A DNA stretch of 64,000 nucleotides from Streptomyces sp. ICC1 (GCF_003287935.1 NZ_CP030287.1:8303369-8367368), one strand, 5' to 3'. Shown: positions 8,354 through 17,542, counted from the stretch's first letter. Notes: generated by a model from the sequence alone, not told the origin. Made by a program: numbers and translations.

Positions 8354-9238
8354 ATGAGTGACGAGCGGCCTGAGAAGCCGTTGCCCCAGGAGCCGGTGTC
8401 GCGGGAGCCGCTGTCGCGGGAGCCGGTGTCGGGCGGGCCGGTGTCGAGCGGACCGGAGCCGCTGTCGCCGGAGCCGGTGTCGCAGGAGCCGGTGTCGCAG
8501 GAGCCCGTGCCGAGGGCGCCGGCCTCGTTGGAGAAGGCGCCGCTGCCGGATCTGAGGGCTTCGGACGCGGACCGGGACCGGGTGGTGGACCGGCTGCGCG
8601 ACGCCGTCGCCGAGGGGCGGCTCGACATGGACGAGTTCGAGGAGCGGCTCGAAGCGGCGTACACGTCCCGTACGTACGCGGAGCTGGAGCCGCTCACCCG
8701 GGACCTGCCGGCGCTCGGTGCGACGGCCCCGGTGGCGGCCTCCCCGGTGGGCCCGGCCGCTCCGGTCGGCCTGGCGAAGGGTGTGCCGGCCGGTTCGGAG
8801 TCCGCATGGCCGGCCAGGATCGTCGGCGGCGGCCCGGCGGGCGGCCCGGCCATGGCCGTCGCGGTCATGTCGGGCTTCCAGCGCAAGGGCAACTGGACCG
8901 TGCCCGCCCTGTTCCACGCGGTGGCGTTCTGGGGCGGTGGCGATCTCGACCTGCGCGAGGCGAACTTCGCCGAGCGCGAGGTCGTGATCAACTGCGTCGC
9001 CGTCATGGGCGGCATCCAGATCACCGTGCCGCCGGGCGTCGAGGTCGACGTACGGGGCATCGGCGTCATGGGCGCCTTCGACCAGCGCGACAACCCCGGG
9101 CCGCCGGAACCGGGCGCTCCGCGCGTCGTCGTGACGGGCTTCGCGTTCTGGGGCGGGGTGGAGGTCAAGGTCAAGCAGCCGAAGTCGGCTTCGCGCAAGA
9201 ACGGCCTTCCCCGGTCGGAGCGGCGCAAGGAGCTGTAG
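8354..9238 (+). CDS. DUF1707 and cell-wall-stress (LiaF-like C-terminal) protein
   Basis: The 294-residue protein has three parts. An N-terminal low-complexity region (about residues 8-58) is built from repeated EPVSQEP/EPVSREP units. A DUF1707 domain follows (LRASDADRDRVVDRLRDAV, about 65-118). A beta-rich C-terminus (about 165-290) resembles the LiaF/DUF2154 toroid with repeated AFWGGG and VMGG turns. No membrane helix is apparent. DUF1707 proteins of this type are abundant in Streptomyces; their role is unproven. Confidence 0.8.
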   Translation: MSDERPEKPLPQEPVSREPLSREPVSGGPVSSGPEPLSPEPVSQEPVSQEPVPRAPASLEKAPLPDLRASDADRDRVVDRLRDAVAEGRLDMDEFEERLEAAYTSRTYAELEPLTRDLPALGATAPVAASPVGPAAPVGLAKGVPAGSESAWPARIVGGGPAGGPAMAVAVMSGFQRKGNWTVPALFHAVAFWGGGDLDLREANFAEREVVINCVAVMGGIQITVPPGVEVDVRGIGVMGAFDQRDNPGPPEPGAPRVVVTGFAFWGGVEVKVKQPKSASRKNGLPRSERRKEL

Positions 9239-9400
9239 GCCGTCCCGTCCCGGGAGCCCATCCGGGCCGCGGGAGGTGCTCGGCGGAGGGGTACGGCCCG
9301 CCGCTCCCCGGAGGAGTACGGCGCGCCGGGAACTCTCCGGGCGCCCCGGGAGTCGGATGCTGTGCAGACAAAACCGGCGCCCGGGGGAAGGCAGGAGCAC

Positions 9401-10696
9401 GTGGAGCAGGGCAGCACGACCAAGACACGGGGTGGCTTCGTGTTCAGCGAGGCGGACGAGGAGCGCCGGCGCGGCGTCCGCCGGATGAAGCGGACCGCCA
9501 CCGGCCTGCTGATCCTGGTGGCGCTGGTCTACGTCGCGGCGAAGTGGGCGGAGCACGCCGGCGCGGGCGGCTGGACGGGGTACGTCGCGGCCGCCGCCGA
9601 GGCGGGCATGGTCGGCGCGCTCGCGGACTGGTTCGCGGTCACCGCCCTCTTCCGGCGGCCGCTCGGCCTGCCCATCCCGCACACCGCGATCATCCCGACC
9701 AAGAAGGACCAGCTCGGCGTCTCCCTCGGGGAGTTCGTCGGGGAGAACTTCCTCTCCGCGGACGTGGTGCGCACCCGGCTGCACGCGCTGGGCATCGGCG
9801 GCCGGCTCGGCTCCTGGCTGGCCGAGCCCGCGCACGCCGACCGGGTCACCGCGGAGCTGGCCACCGCCCTGCGCGGGGCGCTGACGGTCCTGCGGGACTC
9901 CGATGTGCAGGCCGTCGTGGGCGAGGCGATCACACGGCGGGCCGAGACGGCGGAGATCGCGCCGGGGATCGGCAAGACGCTGGAGAAGGTCGTCGCGGAC
10001 GGCGGCCACCGGCGGGTCGTGGACCTGGTGTGCACGCGGGCGCACGACTGGCTGGTCACGCACGCCGAGTCGGTGGAGGCGGCGGTGCAGGGCGGGGCGC
10101 CCGGCTGGACCCCGCGGTTCGTGGACCGCAAGATCGGCGACCGCGTGTACAAGGAGCTGCTCCGCTTCGTCCAGGAGATGCGGGACATGCCGGAGCACCC
10201 GGCGCGCGGGGCGGTGGACCGCTTCCTCGCCGACTTCGCGGCGGACCTCCAGTCGGACACGGAGACCCGGGCGCGGGTGGAGCGGCTCAAGTCCGAGCTG
10301 CTCGCGCGCGACGAGGTGCAGGACGTGATCGCCTCCACCTGGACGGCGGTCCGGTCGATGATCCTCTCGGCGGCGGAGGACGAGCGGAGCGCGCTGCGCC
10401 TGCGGGTCCGGTCCTCGCTGATGTCGCTGGGGGCCCGGCTGGCCACGGACGGCCGGCTGCAGGACAAGGTGGAGGGCTGGATCGAGGGTGCCGTGGTCTA
10501 TGTGGTCACCAACTACCGCGCCGAGATCACCTCGCTGATCACGGACACGGTGGCGGGCTGGGACGCCGAGCACACCTCCCGCAAGATCGAGGCCCACATC
10601 GGCCGCGACCTCCAGTTCATCCGCATCAACGGCACGGTGGTCGGCGCGCTGGCGGGCCTGGTGATCTACACGCTGTCGATGGCGCTGGGGGCGTAG
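9401..10696 (+). CDS. DUF445 membrane-associated protein
   Basis: The 431-residue protein has membrane segments near both ends (about 28-46 and 410-430). Between them lies the DUF445 domain, recognised by AEAGMVGALADWFAVTALFRRP near the N-terminus, IPHTAIIP, and IGRDLQFIRINGTVVGALAGL at the C-terminus. GTG at 9401 follows AGGAG closely. An upstream in-frame ATG-type start at 9362 lacks a better ribosome site. Family function is unknown. Confidence 0.85.
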   Translation: MEQGSTTKTRGGFVFSEADEERRRGVRRMKRTATGLLILVALVYVAAKWAEHAGAGGWTGYVAAAAEAGMVGALADWFAVTALFRRPLGLPIPHTAIIPTKKDQLGVSLGEFVGENFLSADVVRTRLHALGIGGRLGSWLAEPAHADRVTAELATALRGALTVLRDSDVQAVVGEAITRRAETAEIAPGIGKTLEKVVADGGHRRVVDLVCTRAHDWLVTHAESVEAAVQGGAPGWTPRFVDRKIGDRVYKELLRFVQEMRDMPEHPARGAVDRFLADFAADLQSDTETRARVERLKSELLARDEVQDVIASTWTAVRSMILSAAEDERSALRLRVRSSLMSLGARLATDGRLQDKVEGWIEGAVVYVVTNYRAEITSLITDTVAGWDAEHTSRKIEAHIGRDLQFIRINGTVVGALAGLVIYTLSMALGA

Positions 10697-10914
10697 GTCG
10701 GGCGGGCCGCGGTGCGGACCAGCAGGTCGCTGCCGACGATCTCGGGGCTCATCCGGCGGCCGGTGGTGAACAGGATCGGCACGAGCTTTCCGCCGGCCAC
10801 GGTGTAGACGCTCAGGGCCGAGCGCCCGGTGGCGCCGTCGGCGGCGATGCACAGCTCGCGCTTCCCGTCCCCGGTCAGGTCCGCGAACTCCCGCGGCCGG
10901 ACCCCGGCGCGGCC
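10666..10914 (-). CDS. C-terminal fragment of a secreted repeat (FG-GAP/VCBS-like) protein
   Basis: This frame reads FADLTGDGKRELCIAADG, a calcium-binding DxTxDGxxE-type FG-GAP motif, then LSVYTVAGGKLVPILFTTG and a stop that lies inside the convergent DUF445 gene. Coding potential ends at about 10915, where the sequence becomes C-rich and non-coding. It is the last 80 or so residues of a gene cut at a join. Confidence 0.5.
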   Translation of the reverse strand, partial: GRAGVRPREFADLTGDGKRELCIAADGATGRSALSVYTVAGGKLVPILFTTGRRMSPEIVGSDLLVRTAARPTYAPSAIDSV

Positions 10915-11046
10915 GGGACCCTCCCTCTTCCCTGCGCCGCCGAACCCCTTCCTCGTCCTGCCCCCCCCCGTTCCCGGGCCGGCCCCTCCCGGTGCGCCGC
11001 CGCACCGGGACCGGTGTCAGGGCCGGCGGTCCGGTGCGGCGGCGCG
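10915..11046. other. Low-quality C-rich junction with a palindromic hairpin
   Basis: The stretch has no gene. It contains a 9-C run (10961-10969) and, at about 10923-10945, a degraded resemblance to the reverse complement of the Nextera read-1 oligo (CTCTT then GCGCCGCCGAA). From about 10988 comes GGTGCGCCGCCGCACC, an 8-bp-stem palindrome that could end the gentisate operon. The left half is best explained as an assembly join. Confidence 0.5.
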
Positions 11047-11048
11047 GC

Positions 11049-12161
11049 TCAGGAGGCGGGCTGGTTCCCGTCGTTGTCCGGGTACGCCTCTTCGCGGTGG
11101 AAACCGAGGGAGCGCATCACCGGGAAGTCGTTGAACGAGAACAGGCAGGCGTCCTCGGACGCGTCGAGGTTGCGGTGCTCGTGCCAGGCCCAGGACGGGA
11201 CGCAGAAGACATCGCCCTGCTTCCACTCGAAGCGCTGCCCGGCGACCACCGAGACACCGTGCCCCTTGGCGGCCGTGTAGATCACCGAACCGGTGTGCCG
11301 GTGTGCCTTGGTGGCCTGGCCCGGGAGCAGCAGCTGCATGTGCGCGCCCATGGTGGGCATGACCGAGCCGCCGGTCACCGGGTTGGTGTACTCGGCGATG
11401 ATCCCGTCGTACGGGGAGCCACCGGTGGCCTTGGCCAGGCCGAGCAGGGCCTCGTACGTCGGCTCCCACGGGTAGGCCAGCAGCGGGGAGTAGGGTCGGC
11501 TCCACTTCTCGGCGCCGTACGGGAGCAGGTTCGCGGCGTAGGTGAGCACCGAGGAGTTGACCACCTTCCCGGGCCGCTGGTACAGCTCGGGGTGGACCTC
11601 GTAGAACCCCGCGTCCAGGGCGTTGACCAGCGGGATGTCCAGGCCGTCCTGCCAGATCACCGGGGCGTCGGTCCCGTCGTTGCCGTGCTCGTGCCAGGTG
11701 CCGTTCGGGGTGATGGCGAAGTCGCGGGGGCCGACCTTGAGCTTCTGTCCGTCCACGATGGTCCACGCCCCGGTGCCCTCGTGCACGAAGCGCAGGGCCG
11801 CGGCCTGGTGGCGGTGGGCGGTCATCGCCTCGCCCGGGCCCATGATCTGCAGGCCGGTGTAGAGGAGCCCGGCGGCCGCACTGACGTCCCTGCGGCCGGG
11901 GTTGACCAGCATCACGACGCGGCGGCCCGCGTCATCGGCCCGGACGAGGTCCAGGGCCTTGTGGACCAGTGGCCGCAGCTCCTCGTAACGCCACAGCACC
12001 GGAACGGACTTGGGCTGCGGGTACCAGGGCTCGATGTCATTGGCCACGGTCCACAGCGCGCCGGCCTCCAGGGCCTCGAGCTCGGCGTAGTAGGCGGTGA
12101 GTTCGGGGGTGTCGGACACCCGGGCGCGGCCGAGTGCGGTGTCGTCCTGTTCGGTGGTCAT
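11049..12161 (-). CDS. sdgD: Gentisate 1,2-dioxygenase
   Basis: The 370-residue bicupin protein catalyses O2-dependent cleavage of gentisate to maleylpyruvate. The N-terminal cupin holds the iron-binding set (MTAHRHQAAALRFV, about residues 112-125, and a later NGTWHEHGN histidine). The second cupin (about 260-350) repeats the pattern (KAHRHTGSVIYT, SWAWHEHRNLD). ATG at 12161 overlaps the nitrilase stop by ATGA. Length and motifs are standard. The symbol is by analogy with the Streptomyces salicylate (sdg) pathway. Confidence 0.9.
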   Translation of the reverse strand: MTTEQDDTALGRARVSDTPELTAYYAELEALEAGALWTVANDIEPWYPQPKSVPVLWRYEELRPLVHKALDLVRADDAGRRVVMLVNPGRRDVSAAAGLLYTGLQIMGPGEAMTAHRHQAAALRFVHEGTGAWTIVDGQKLKVGPRDFAITPNGTWHEHGNDGTDAPVIWQDGLDIPLVNALDAGFYEVHPELYQRPGKVVNSSVLTYAANLLPYGAEKWSRPYSPLLAYPWEPTYEALLGLAKATGGSPYDGIIAEYTNPVTGGSVMPTMGAHMQLLLPGQATKAHRHTGSVIYTAAKGHGVSVVAGQRFEWKQGDVFCVPSWAWHEHRNLDASEDACLFSFNDFPVMRSLGFHREEAYPDNDGNQPAS

Positions 12162-13204
12162 GAGCCCTCCTCGGGGGTGGCGGTCAGCGGCGCGGACAGT
12201 GGTGCGGACCGGGGCGGCGCGGCCGGCGGGGCGGTGAAAGTGATCGGCAGGCGCGGGCGGTTGTCGACTTCGAGGCGGAAGACGTCGAAGCGGTTGTAGT
12301 GCCCGGTGATGTCGTGCATCTGCTTGGGCTGGATGCACCGGGCCAGGTCGATCTCGGCGTAGACGATGCCCTCGACGTCGACGAGCGGCTCCGTGACCGG
12401 GCGGCCGTCCGGGCCGAAGATCCCGGACAGGGCGCTGCGCGGGCGGTTGAACAGGGCCCGGACCTCCTCGTCCTCCCCGGCGACGGCGTCGACGATCTCG
12501 GGGGAGACGGTCGAGCAGGCGACGACGGAGAAGACCTTGCCCTCGAAGCTGTGGGCGGCGGTCCGTACGGCGATGGCGTCGGCCATGTCGTAGTCGGCGG
12601 GTGCCACCGGCAGGGCGATGTAGCAGGCCGCGTGCACGAGTTCGCCCTGCGCCAGGAGCGAGAAGCGGGCCAGGGTGTTGGTGTTCTCCCCGCAGGCGAG
12701 GGCGCCGAGCGGGCCGACGGGGGTCGGGTGCACGCGCAGGGAACTGCCGTCGCCACCGGTCCAGGTGAGCTTCTCGGCCCAGGTGGGCACCAGCTTGCGG
12801 TGCACGCCGAGCAGTTCGCCGTCGGGGCCGATGGTGAGCAGGGTGTTGTAGAGCACGCCCAGGCTGTGCGGTGCGCGCTCGTTGACGCCGATGACGAGGA
12901 CGATCCCGTACTGGCGGGCCGCCGCGCGCAGGGTGTCGACGTGCGGGCCGGGGATGTCGATGGAGGCGCGCTGCAGGCGCTCGAACCAGGGCGAGCCCTG
13001 GACCGGGTTCATCGTCCAGTTCCAGTACGGGTACCCGGGGACGAACGCCTCCGGGAAGACGACGAGTTCGGCGCCCTTCCCGGCGGCCTCGGCGATCAGG
13101 GCGACGGCCTTGTCGACGGTGGCGGCGGGATCGAGGTAGACGGGGGCGGCCTGTACGGCGGCCGCGATGAAGCGGGGCAGGTCACGCTGGGGAGGAATCT
13201 CCAT
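12158..13204 (-). CDS. Nitrilase-superfamily hydrolase (branch 1-like)
   Basis: The 348-residue protein has the complete Glu-Lys-Cys catalytic set of carbon-nitrogen hydrolases: FPEAFVPGYPYW (Glu, about residue 50), HRKLVPTWAEKLTW (Lys, about 135) and ALACGENTNTLAR (Cys, about 170). The CGEN context and length are those of true nitrilases (nitrile to carboxylate) rather than amidases. It lies 19 bp after the hydroxylase gene and overlaps the gentisate dioxygenase start by 4 bp, so it is embedded in the operon. An aromatic nitrile such as 2-hydroxybenzonitrile would feed the pathway; this substrate is inference. Confidence 0.88.
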   Translation of the reverse strand: MEIPPQRDLPRFIAAAVQAAPVYLDPAATVDKAVALIAEAAGKGAELVVFPEAFVPGYPYWNWTMNPVQGSPWFERLQRASIDIPGPHVDTLRAAARQYGIVLVIGVNERAPHSLGVLYNTLLTIGPDGELLGVHRKLVPTWAEKLTWTGGDGSSLRVHPTPVGPLGALACGENTNTLARFSLLAQGELVHAACYIALPVAPADYDMADAIAVRTAAHSFEGKVFSVVACSTVSPEIVDAVAGEDEEVRALFNRPRSALSGIFGPDGRPVTEPLVDVEGIVYAEIDLARCIQPKQMHDITGHYNRFDVFRLEVDNRPRLPITFTAPPAAPPRSAPLSAPLTATPEEGS

Positions 13205-13223
13205 GGGATCTCGGCCGTTCCGT

Positions 13224-15515
13224 TCAGAGGGCCGGCGCGGTGACGCGCGGCAGCCATCGCTGGTGCACCGCCGCGGCGGGCTGCCGCAGCAGTTCGAGGC
13301 GGGGCGGGACCCGGTCGGTGCGCGAGGCCGGCGGCCGCGCGCTGCCGGCCCGCCAGGACTGGGCCCAGGGCGCCGCCGGTCCGCGGTAGCCCTGGGCGGC
13401 GGCCGCGTGCAGGGTCCACAGGGGGTCGTGGAGCTGGGCCCGGCCCACCGCGCACAGGTCGGCCCGGCCGGCCAGGATCACCGAGTTCACGTCGTCGTAC
13501 GTGGAGATCGCGCCGACGGCGATGGTCGCCGCCCCGGTGGCGTTGCGGATCAGATCGGCGTAGGGGGTCTGGTAGCTGCGGCCGAAGCGGGGCCGCTCGT
13601 GGGACACGACCTCGCCGGTCGAGACGTCGATGGCGTCGGCGCCCGCCGCGGTCAGGGCGCGGGCGATGTGCACGGCGTCCGCCTCGTCCAGTCCGCCCTC
13701 GGCCCAGTCGGCGGCCGAGATCCGGACCAGGAGGGCCTTCGTGGCCGGCCACACCGCCCGCACGGCGCCCAGCACTTCGAGCGGGAAGCGCAGCCTGCCG
13801 TCCACGGCGCCGCCGTACTCGTCGGTCCGCCGGTTGGTCAGCGGGGACAGGAACCCCGACATCAAGTGGCCGTGCCCGTACTGGAGTTCCAAGACGTCGA
13901 AGCCCGCCCGGTCGGCGCGCTCGGCCGCGCGCACGAAGTCCCGTACGACCAGGTCCATGTCGGCGCGGCCCGCCTCGCGGGGCACCGGGACCCCCTCGGC
14001 CCACGGCAGCGCGGAGGCGGCCAGCAGCGGCCCCTCGGCCGCCCGGCGGCCGGCGTGCGTCAGCTGGATGCCGAGGCAGGTGTCCGACTGGCCGTGCGCG
14101 AAGGCGGTGATCCGCCGCCAGGCGGCCTCCTGCTCGTCGGTCCACAGGCCGGGGCAGCCCGCGTCGGTCCGGCCGTCGGCGCTCACCGCCGTCATGCCGG
14201 CGATGACCAGGGCCGCGCCGCCGAGGCTCTGGGTGCCCAGGTGGACGAGGTCGAAGTCCCCCGGGACCCCGTCGCGGGCCGTGGACAGGGCCATGGGCGG
14301 TACGACGATCCGGTTGCGCAGGCGCAGGCCGCCGAGCCGGAAGGGCCGGAACATGGGCGGCACCGGCGCCGAGGCGTTGACGGAGGTGGTGAACTCCTCG
14401 TCGCGCACCCGCAGGTTGTCGTAGGTGACCCGGCGGCTGCGGGTCAGCAGGTTGAAGGCGAACTGGTGCGGATCCTGGCCCGTGTACCGGTCGATGTTCT
14501 CGAACCATTCGAGGCTGGCCTGGGCCGCCCGCTGGGTGGACTCCACGACCGGCTTGCGCTCGTCCTCGTAGGCGGCCAGCGCGCTCTCCACGTCGGGGTG
14601 CTCGTGCAGGCAGGCGGCCAGCGCGAGGGCGTCCTCCATGGCGAGCTTGGTGCCGGAGCCGATGGAGAAGTGGGCCGTGTGCGCGGCGTCCCCGAGCAGC
14701 ACGGTGTTGGCGTGGCGCCAGGTGCGGTTGCGCACGGTGGTGAAGCGCAGCCACTTGGAGTTGTTGGGGATGAGCCGGTGCCCGTCCAGGTGCCCGGCGA
14801 GGATTTCCTCGCAGCGTCGGATCCCCTCCTCGTCGCTGGCGCCGGGCGGCAGGTCGATCCCCTCGGACCGCGCGAATCCGCCGCGCCGCCAGGTGTCCTC
14901 GTCCATCTCGACGATGAAGGTGGAGCGGGTGTCGTCGTACGGGTACGCGTGCACCTGGAGGGTGCCGAAGTCCCCCTCCTCGACGATGAAGGTGAAGGCC
15001 TCGAAGACCTTGTCCGTGCCGAGCCACATGTAGCGGCCCGAGCGCTCGTCGAGATCGGCGCCGAAGGTGTCGGCGTAGGCGGCCCGGGTGGCCGAGCGCA
15101 CGCCGTCGCAGGCGACCACCAGGTCGTATTCGGCGGCCAGTCGCTCCGGCGGCGGGGACTGGGTCGAATAGCGGACGTCCACCTCCAGAGCGGCGCAGCG
15201 CTCCTGGAGGATGCCCAGCAGCCGGCGCCGTCCCAGGGCGGCGAAACCGTGGCCGCCGGAGGTCAGGGTCCGGTCGCGGTGGCGGACGTCGATGTCGCTC
15301 CAACGGGCGAACTCCGCCGACATCGCGGCGTGGACGGCGGGATCGGCCTGCGCGATGCCGTCGAGGGTCTCGTCGGAGAAGACCACCCCGAAGCCGAAGG
15401 TGTCGTCGGGAGCGTTGCGCTCCCAGACGGTGACCTCCCAGTGCGGGGAGAGCTGCTTGGCCAGGGCGGCGAAGTACAGGCCGCCCGGCCCGCCTCCGAT
15501 GACTGCTATGCGCAC
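13224..15515 (-). CDS. sdgC: Bifunctional salicylyl-CoA 5-hydroxylase (FAD monooxygenase-OYE fusion)
   Basis: The 763-residue fusion has two flavin domains. Residues 1-390 form a PHBH-type FAD hydroxylase (GGGPGGLYFAAL dinucleotide motif at 7, LLGDAAHTAHFSIGSGTKLA at about 280). Residues 400-760 form an old-yellow-enzyme domain (FRPFRLGGLRLRNRIV, LTHAGRRA, GYGHGHLMSGFLSP-like active site). This architecture is shared by salicylyl-CoA 5-hydroxylase and 2-aminobenzoyl-CoA monooxygenase/reductase. The adjacent gentisate dioxygenase and thioesterase favour salicylyl-CoA. The GTG start has AGGAGG upstream and overlaps the thioesterase stop by 10 bp. Confidence 0.85.
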   Translation of the reverse strand: MRIAVIGGGPGGLYFAALAKQLSPHWEVTVWERNAPDDTFGFGVVFSDETLDGIAQADPAVHAAMSAEFARWSDIDVRHRDRTLTSGGHGFAALGRRRLLGILQERCAALEVDVRYSTQSPPPERLAAEYDLVVACDGVRSATRAAYADTFGADLDERSGRYMWLGTDKVFEAFTFIVEEGDFGTLQVHAYPYDDTRSTFIVEMDEDTWRRGGFARSEGIDLPPGASDEEGIRRCEEILAGHLDGHRLIPNNSKWLRFTTVRNRTWRHANTVLLGDAAHTAHFSIGSGTKLAMEDALALAACLHEHPDVESALAAYEDERKPVVESTQRAAQASLEWFENIDRYTGQDPHQFAFNLLTRSRRVTYDNLRVRDEEFTTSVNASAPVPPMFRPFRLGGLRLRNRIVVPPMALSTARDGVPGDFDLVHLGTQSLGGAALVIAGMTAVSADGRTDAGCPGLWTDEQEAAWRRITAFAHGQSDTCLGIQLTHAGRRAAEGPLLAASALPWAEGVPVPREAGRADMDLVVRDFVRAAERADRAGFDVLELQYGHGHLMSGFLSPLTNRRTDEYGGAVDGRLRFPLEVLGAVRAVWPATKALLVRISAADWAEGGLDEADAVHIARALTAAGADAIDVSTGEVVSHERPRFGRSYQTPYADLIRNATGAATIAVGAISTYDDVNSVILAGRADLCAVGRAQLHDPLWTLHAAAAQGYRGPAAPWAQSWRAGSARPPASRTDRVPPRLELLRQPAAAVHQRWLPRVTAPAL

Positions 15516-15937
15516 GGGGCGCCTCCTCGGTTGTTCTCGATCAGTTCGGGGGCCTGGCGGCCCGCCTTGGTGAGGACCTCGCGGACCTCGGCCGGCCAGG
15601 GGGTGGTCCCGGTGGCGCGGGCGGCGGAGTGGGCGATGACCATGCGGCCGGTGGCGGCCTCCGCACCCTCCTCGCCGTGGACGGTGAAGGCGTAGTGGAG
15701 GGAGCTGGTGCCGACCTTGGTGATCCGCAGCTCGGTCCGCACGGCCTCGCCGAACCAGAGCCGGGCCCGGTAGTCGGCCTCGAAGTGGACGCGGGGCGTG
15801 CTGCCGAAGAGGTGCGACAGGCCCAGCCGGCGCAGGAGCACGGCCTCGGCGGACTCGACCCAGCGCACGACGGTGGAGTGGTGGTAGTGGCCGGCCGCGT
15901 CGGTGTCGGTCCACTCGACGCGGCGGTTGCCGTCCAC
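15506..15937 (-). CDS. 4HBT-fold acyl-CoA thioesterase (gentisyl-CoA type; 5' end uncertain)
   Basis: The hot-dog thioesterase begins at or before VEWTDTDAAGHYHHSTVVRW, the catalytic Asp motif of 4-hydroxybenzoyl-CoA-type thioesterases, and is 135-145 residues long. A GTG at about 15937 (VDGNRRVEW) could be the start but has no ribosome site. The frame upstream turns into Pro/Arg noise before a G-run at 16038, so a few residues may be lost. It overlaps the hydroxylase start, consistent with release of gentisate from gentisyl-CoA. Confidence 0.75.
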   Translation of the reverse strand: MDGNRRVEWTDTDAAGHYHHSTVVRWVESAEAVLLRRLGLSHLFGSTPRVHFEADYRARLWFGEAVRTELRITKVGTSSLHYAFTVHGEEGAEAATGRMVIAHSAARATGTTPWPAEVREVLTKAGRQAPELIENNRGGAPCA

Positions 15938-16025
15938 GCCGGGCCGGGGAGGCGCCCGGGACCCGGGGGATCGGCCGGCGCCGCCGCCGTTGCGACCCGC
16001 CCGGGGCGGGTGGGCGGCGCGCCGC

Positions 16026-16048
16026 GGGGGGGTTGCCGGGGGGGGGGG
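16026..16048. other. Poly-G junction artefact
   Basis: A 7-G run (16026-16032) and an 11-G run (16038-16048) are separated by TTGCC. The thioesterase gene loses coding sense just left of here, and the BNR protein starts in mid-gene just right of it. Poly-G tails are a known artefact of two-colour Illumina chemistry. Confidence 0.7.
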
Positions 16049-16049
16049 C

Positions 16050-17099
16050 TGGCCTCGTGTCCACAGCCCAGCAGCCGCCGTCCGCCGTGCAGGCGACGGT
16101 GTCGAACGACCCCGGGTCCAGCGCCCGCCAGGTGCGGCCACCGTCCCGGGTCACGTCCGTGCCCGTCGGGCCCACCGCGAGGGCCGTGCCGGCGCCGTAC
16201 GGGAACCAGGCCGCGCCCGAGCGGTAGGCCGGCGGCGGGGCCGCCGCCTGCCGCCATGTGCGGCCCCCGTTCGAGGACACCGCCGCGGCCTGCGGGGAGG
16301 CCTGCCCGGTGCGGTAGTCACCGCCGACCGCCAGTCCCCTCGTACGGTCCCGGAAGGCCAGGGCGAAGACCCCGCGCGCCGGGTCGCCCGCCGGGACGGT
16401 GGAGTCGGCCACCTTCCAGGTCAGGCCGCGGTCCGCGGAGTGCAGGACCCGGGCGAGGGCGCCGCCGCCCGTGGCCAGCCAGACGTCGCGCGACCCGGCC
16501 GCCACCAGGCACTGGCCGCTCGCGGCGAAGCCCGCCTCCCCCGGCAGCGCGTCCGGCATCCCCGTGTTCGGGAGCACCCGCCAGCTCCGACCGCCGTCGT
16601 CCGTGGACAGGATGCGGAACTTCCCGTCCACCGGGTCGCTCATCGCGAGCCCGTGCCGGGAGTCGAAGAAGGTGAGGCAGTCGTAGAAGGCCCGCGGGTC
16701 GGAATTCCGGAAGGTCTCGGTCCACGTGGCTCCGCCGTCCTCCGTGCGCAGCACCCGGGAGGCCTCGCCCTCCCCGATGGACAGGGCCACCGCGCGCCGC
16801 CCGTCGAAGGCCTCGATGTCCCGCAGCTCGAGCCCCTCCGCGACGGCCCCCGGCGGCGAGACGTCCCGCCAGCTCCGCCCGCCGTCCGAGGTCCGCAGCA
16901 CGGTCCCCTTCGAGCCGGCCACCCAGGCCGTGGACCGGCTGACCGCCGCCAGCCCCCGGAAACGGGAGTCCTTGCCGGTCTCCTTCAGTGCCCAACCCGC
17001 GCCCCGGAGGTCCGGTGACTCCCCTGCGGCCTGCGCCGGTGAGGCCACCACCCCCAGCAGCAGAGCCGCCGCACACATGCCAACTCCCCAAAGTCTCAT
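16050..17099 (-). CDS. Secreted BNR/Ycf48-like beta-propeller protein (3' truncated)
   Basis: The protein starts at ATG 17099 with a signal peptide (about residues 1-24, ending AQA). It contains at least six propeller blades marked by Asp-box/BNR motifs SxDGGxTW (TSDGGRSWRD, TEDGGATWTE, STDDGGRSWRV, HSADRGLTWKV, SSNGGRTWRQ, TRDGGRTWRAL). About 350 residues are present. The last readable part is VACTADGGCWAV, normally about ten residues from the end in this family, so only a short tail is lost at the poly-G junction. The function of such exported 'oxidoreductase-like' propellers is unknown. Confidence 0.8.
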
Positions 17100-17542
17100 G
17101 GCGCCGGAAGCTAACGCACCCCGGATTCACCGTCCAGGGCGCGTCCCGGCCACCGCCTCCCGAGGGCGGGCCCGCGCCCTCCGTTCGGGTCGCTCTCCTC
17201 CCCGTGCACGAGGCCGCGCGCCTCGACCCCGAGATGCTCCCCAACATCGCCCGGTCCAGCACGTCACCGCGACCGGGGCCACCAAGGCCGAGGTCTACCG
17301 CAACGACCTGGTGCCCAAGCAGCAGACCGGCAGCGCCACCGTGCTCGCCGCCCGGCTGAACCTGCTCGACGTCCACGCCACCCCGCGCAGCGGGAAGTGG
17401 CTCAACCAGGCCGGTGAGAACCTCCCCGTGACCGTGCTCGGCGACCAGGCCGCACAGCGCCTCGGTGTGACCGCGCCGGGCGAGCGGGTCTGGTTGGGCG
17501 GAGAGCCGTACGTCGTCACGGGAATCCTGGCGCCGAACGACC

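Noticed and set aside
8371..8520. A CRISPR-like or regulatory repeat in the DUF1707 gene
   Set aside because: The GAGCCGGTGTCG-type repetition simply encodes the EPVSQEP low-complexity N-terminus.
13224..17099. A 1291-residue open frame joining BNR protein and FAD hydroxylase
   Set aside because: It crosses a poly-G join and the thioesterase gene in a shadow frame; the hydroxylase has its own GTG start with a ribosome site at 15515.
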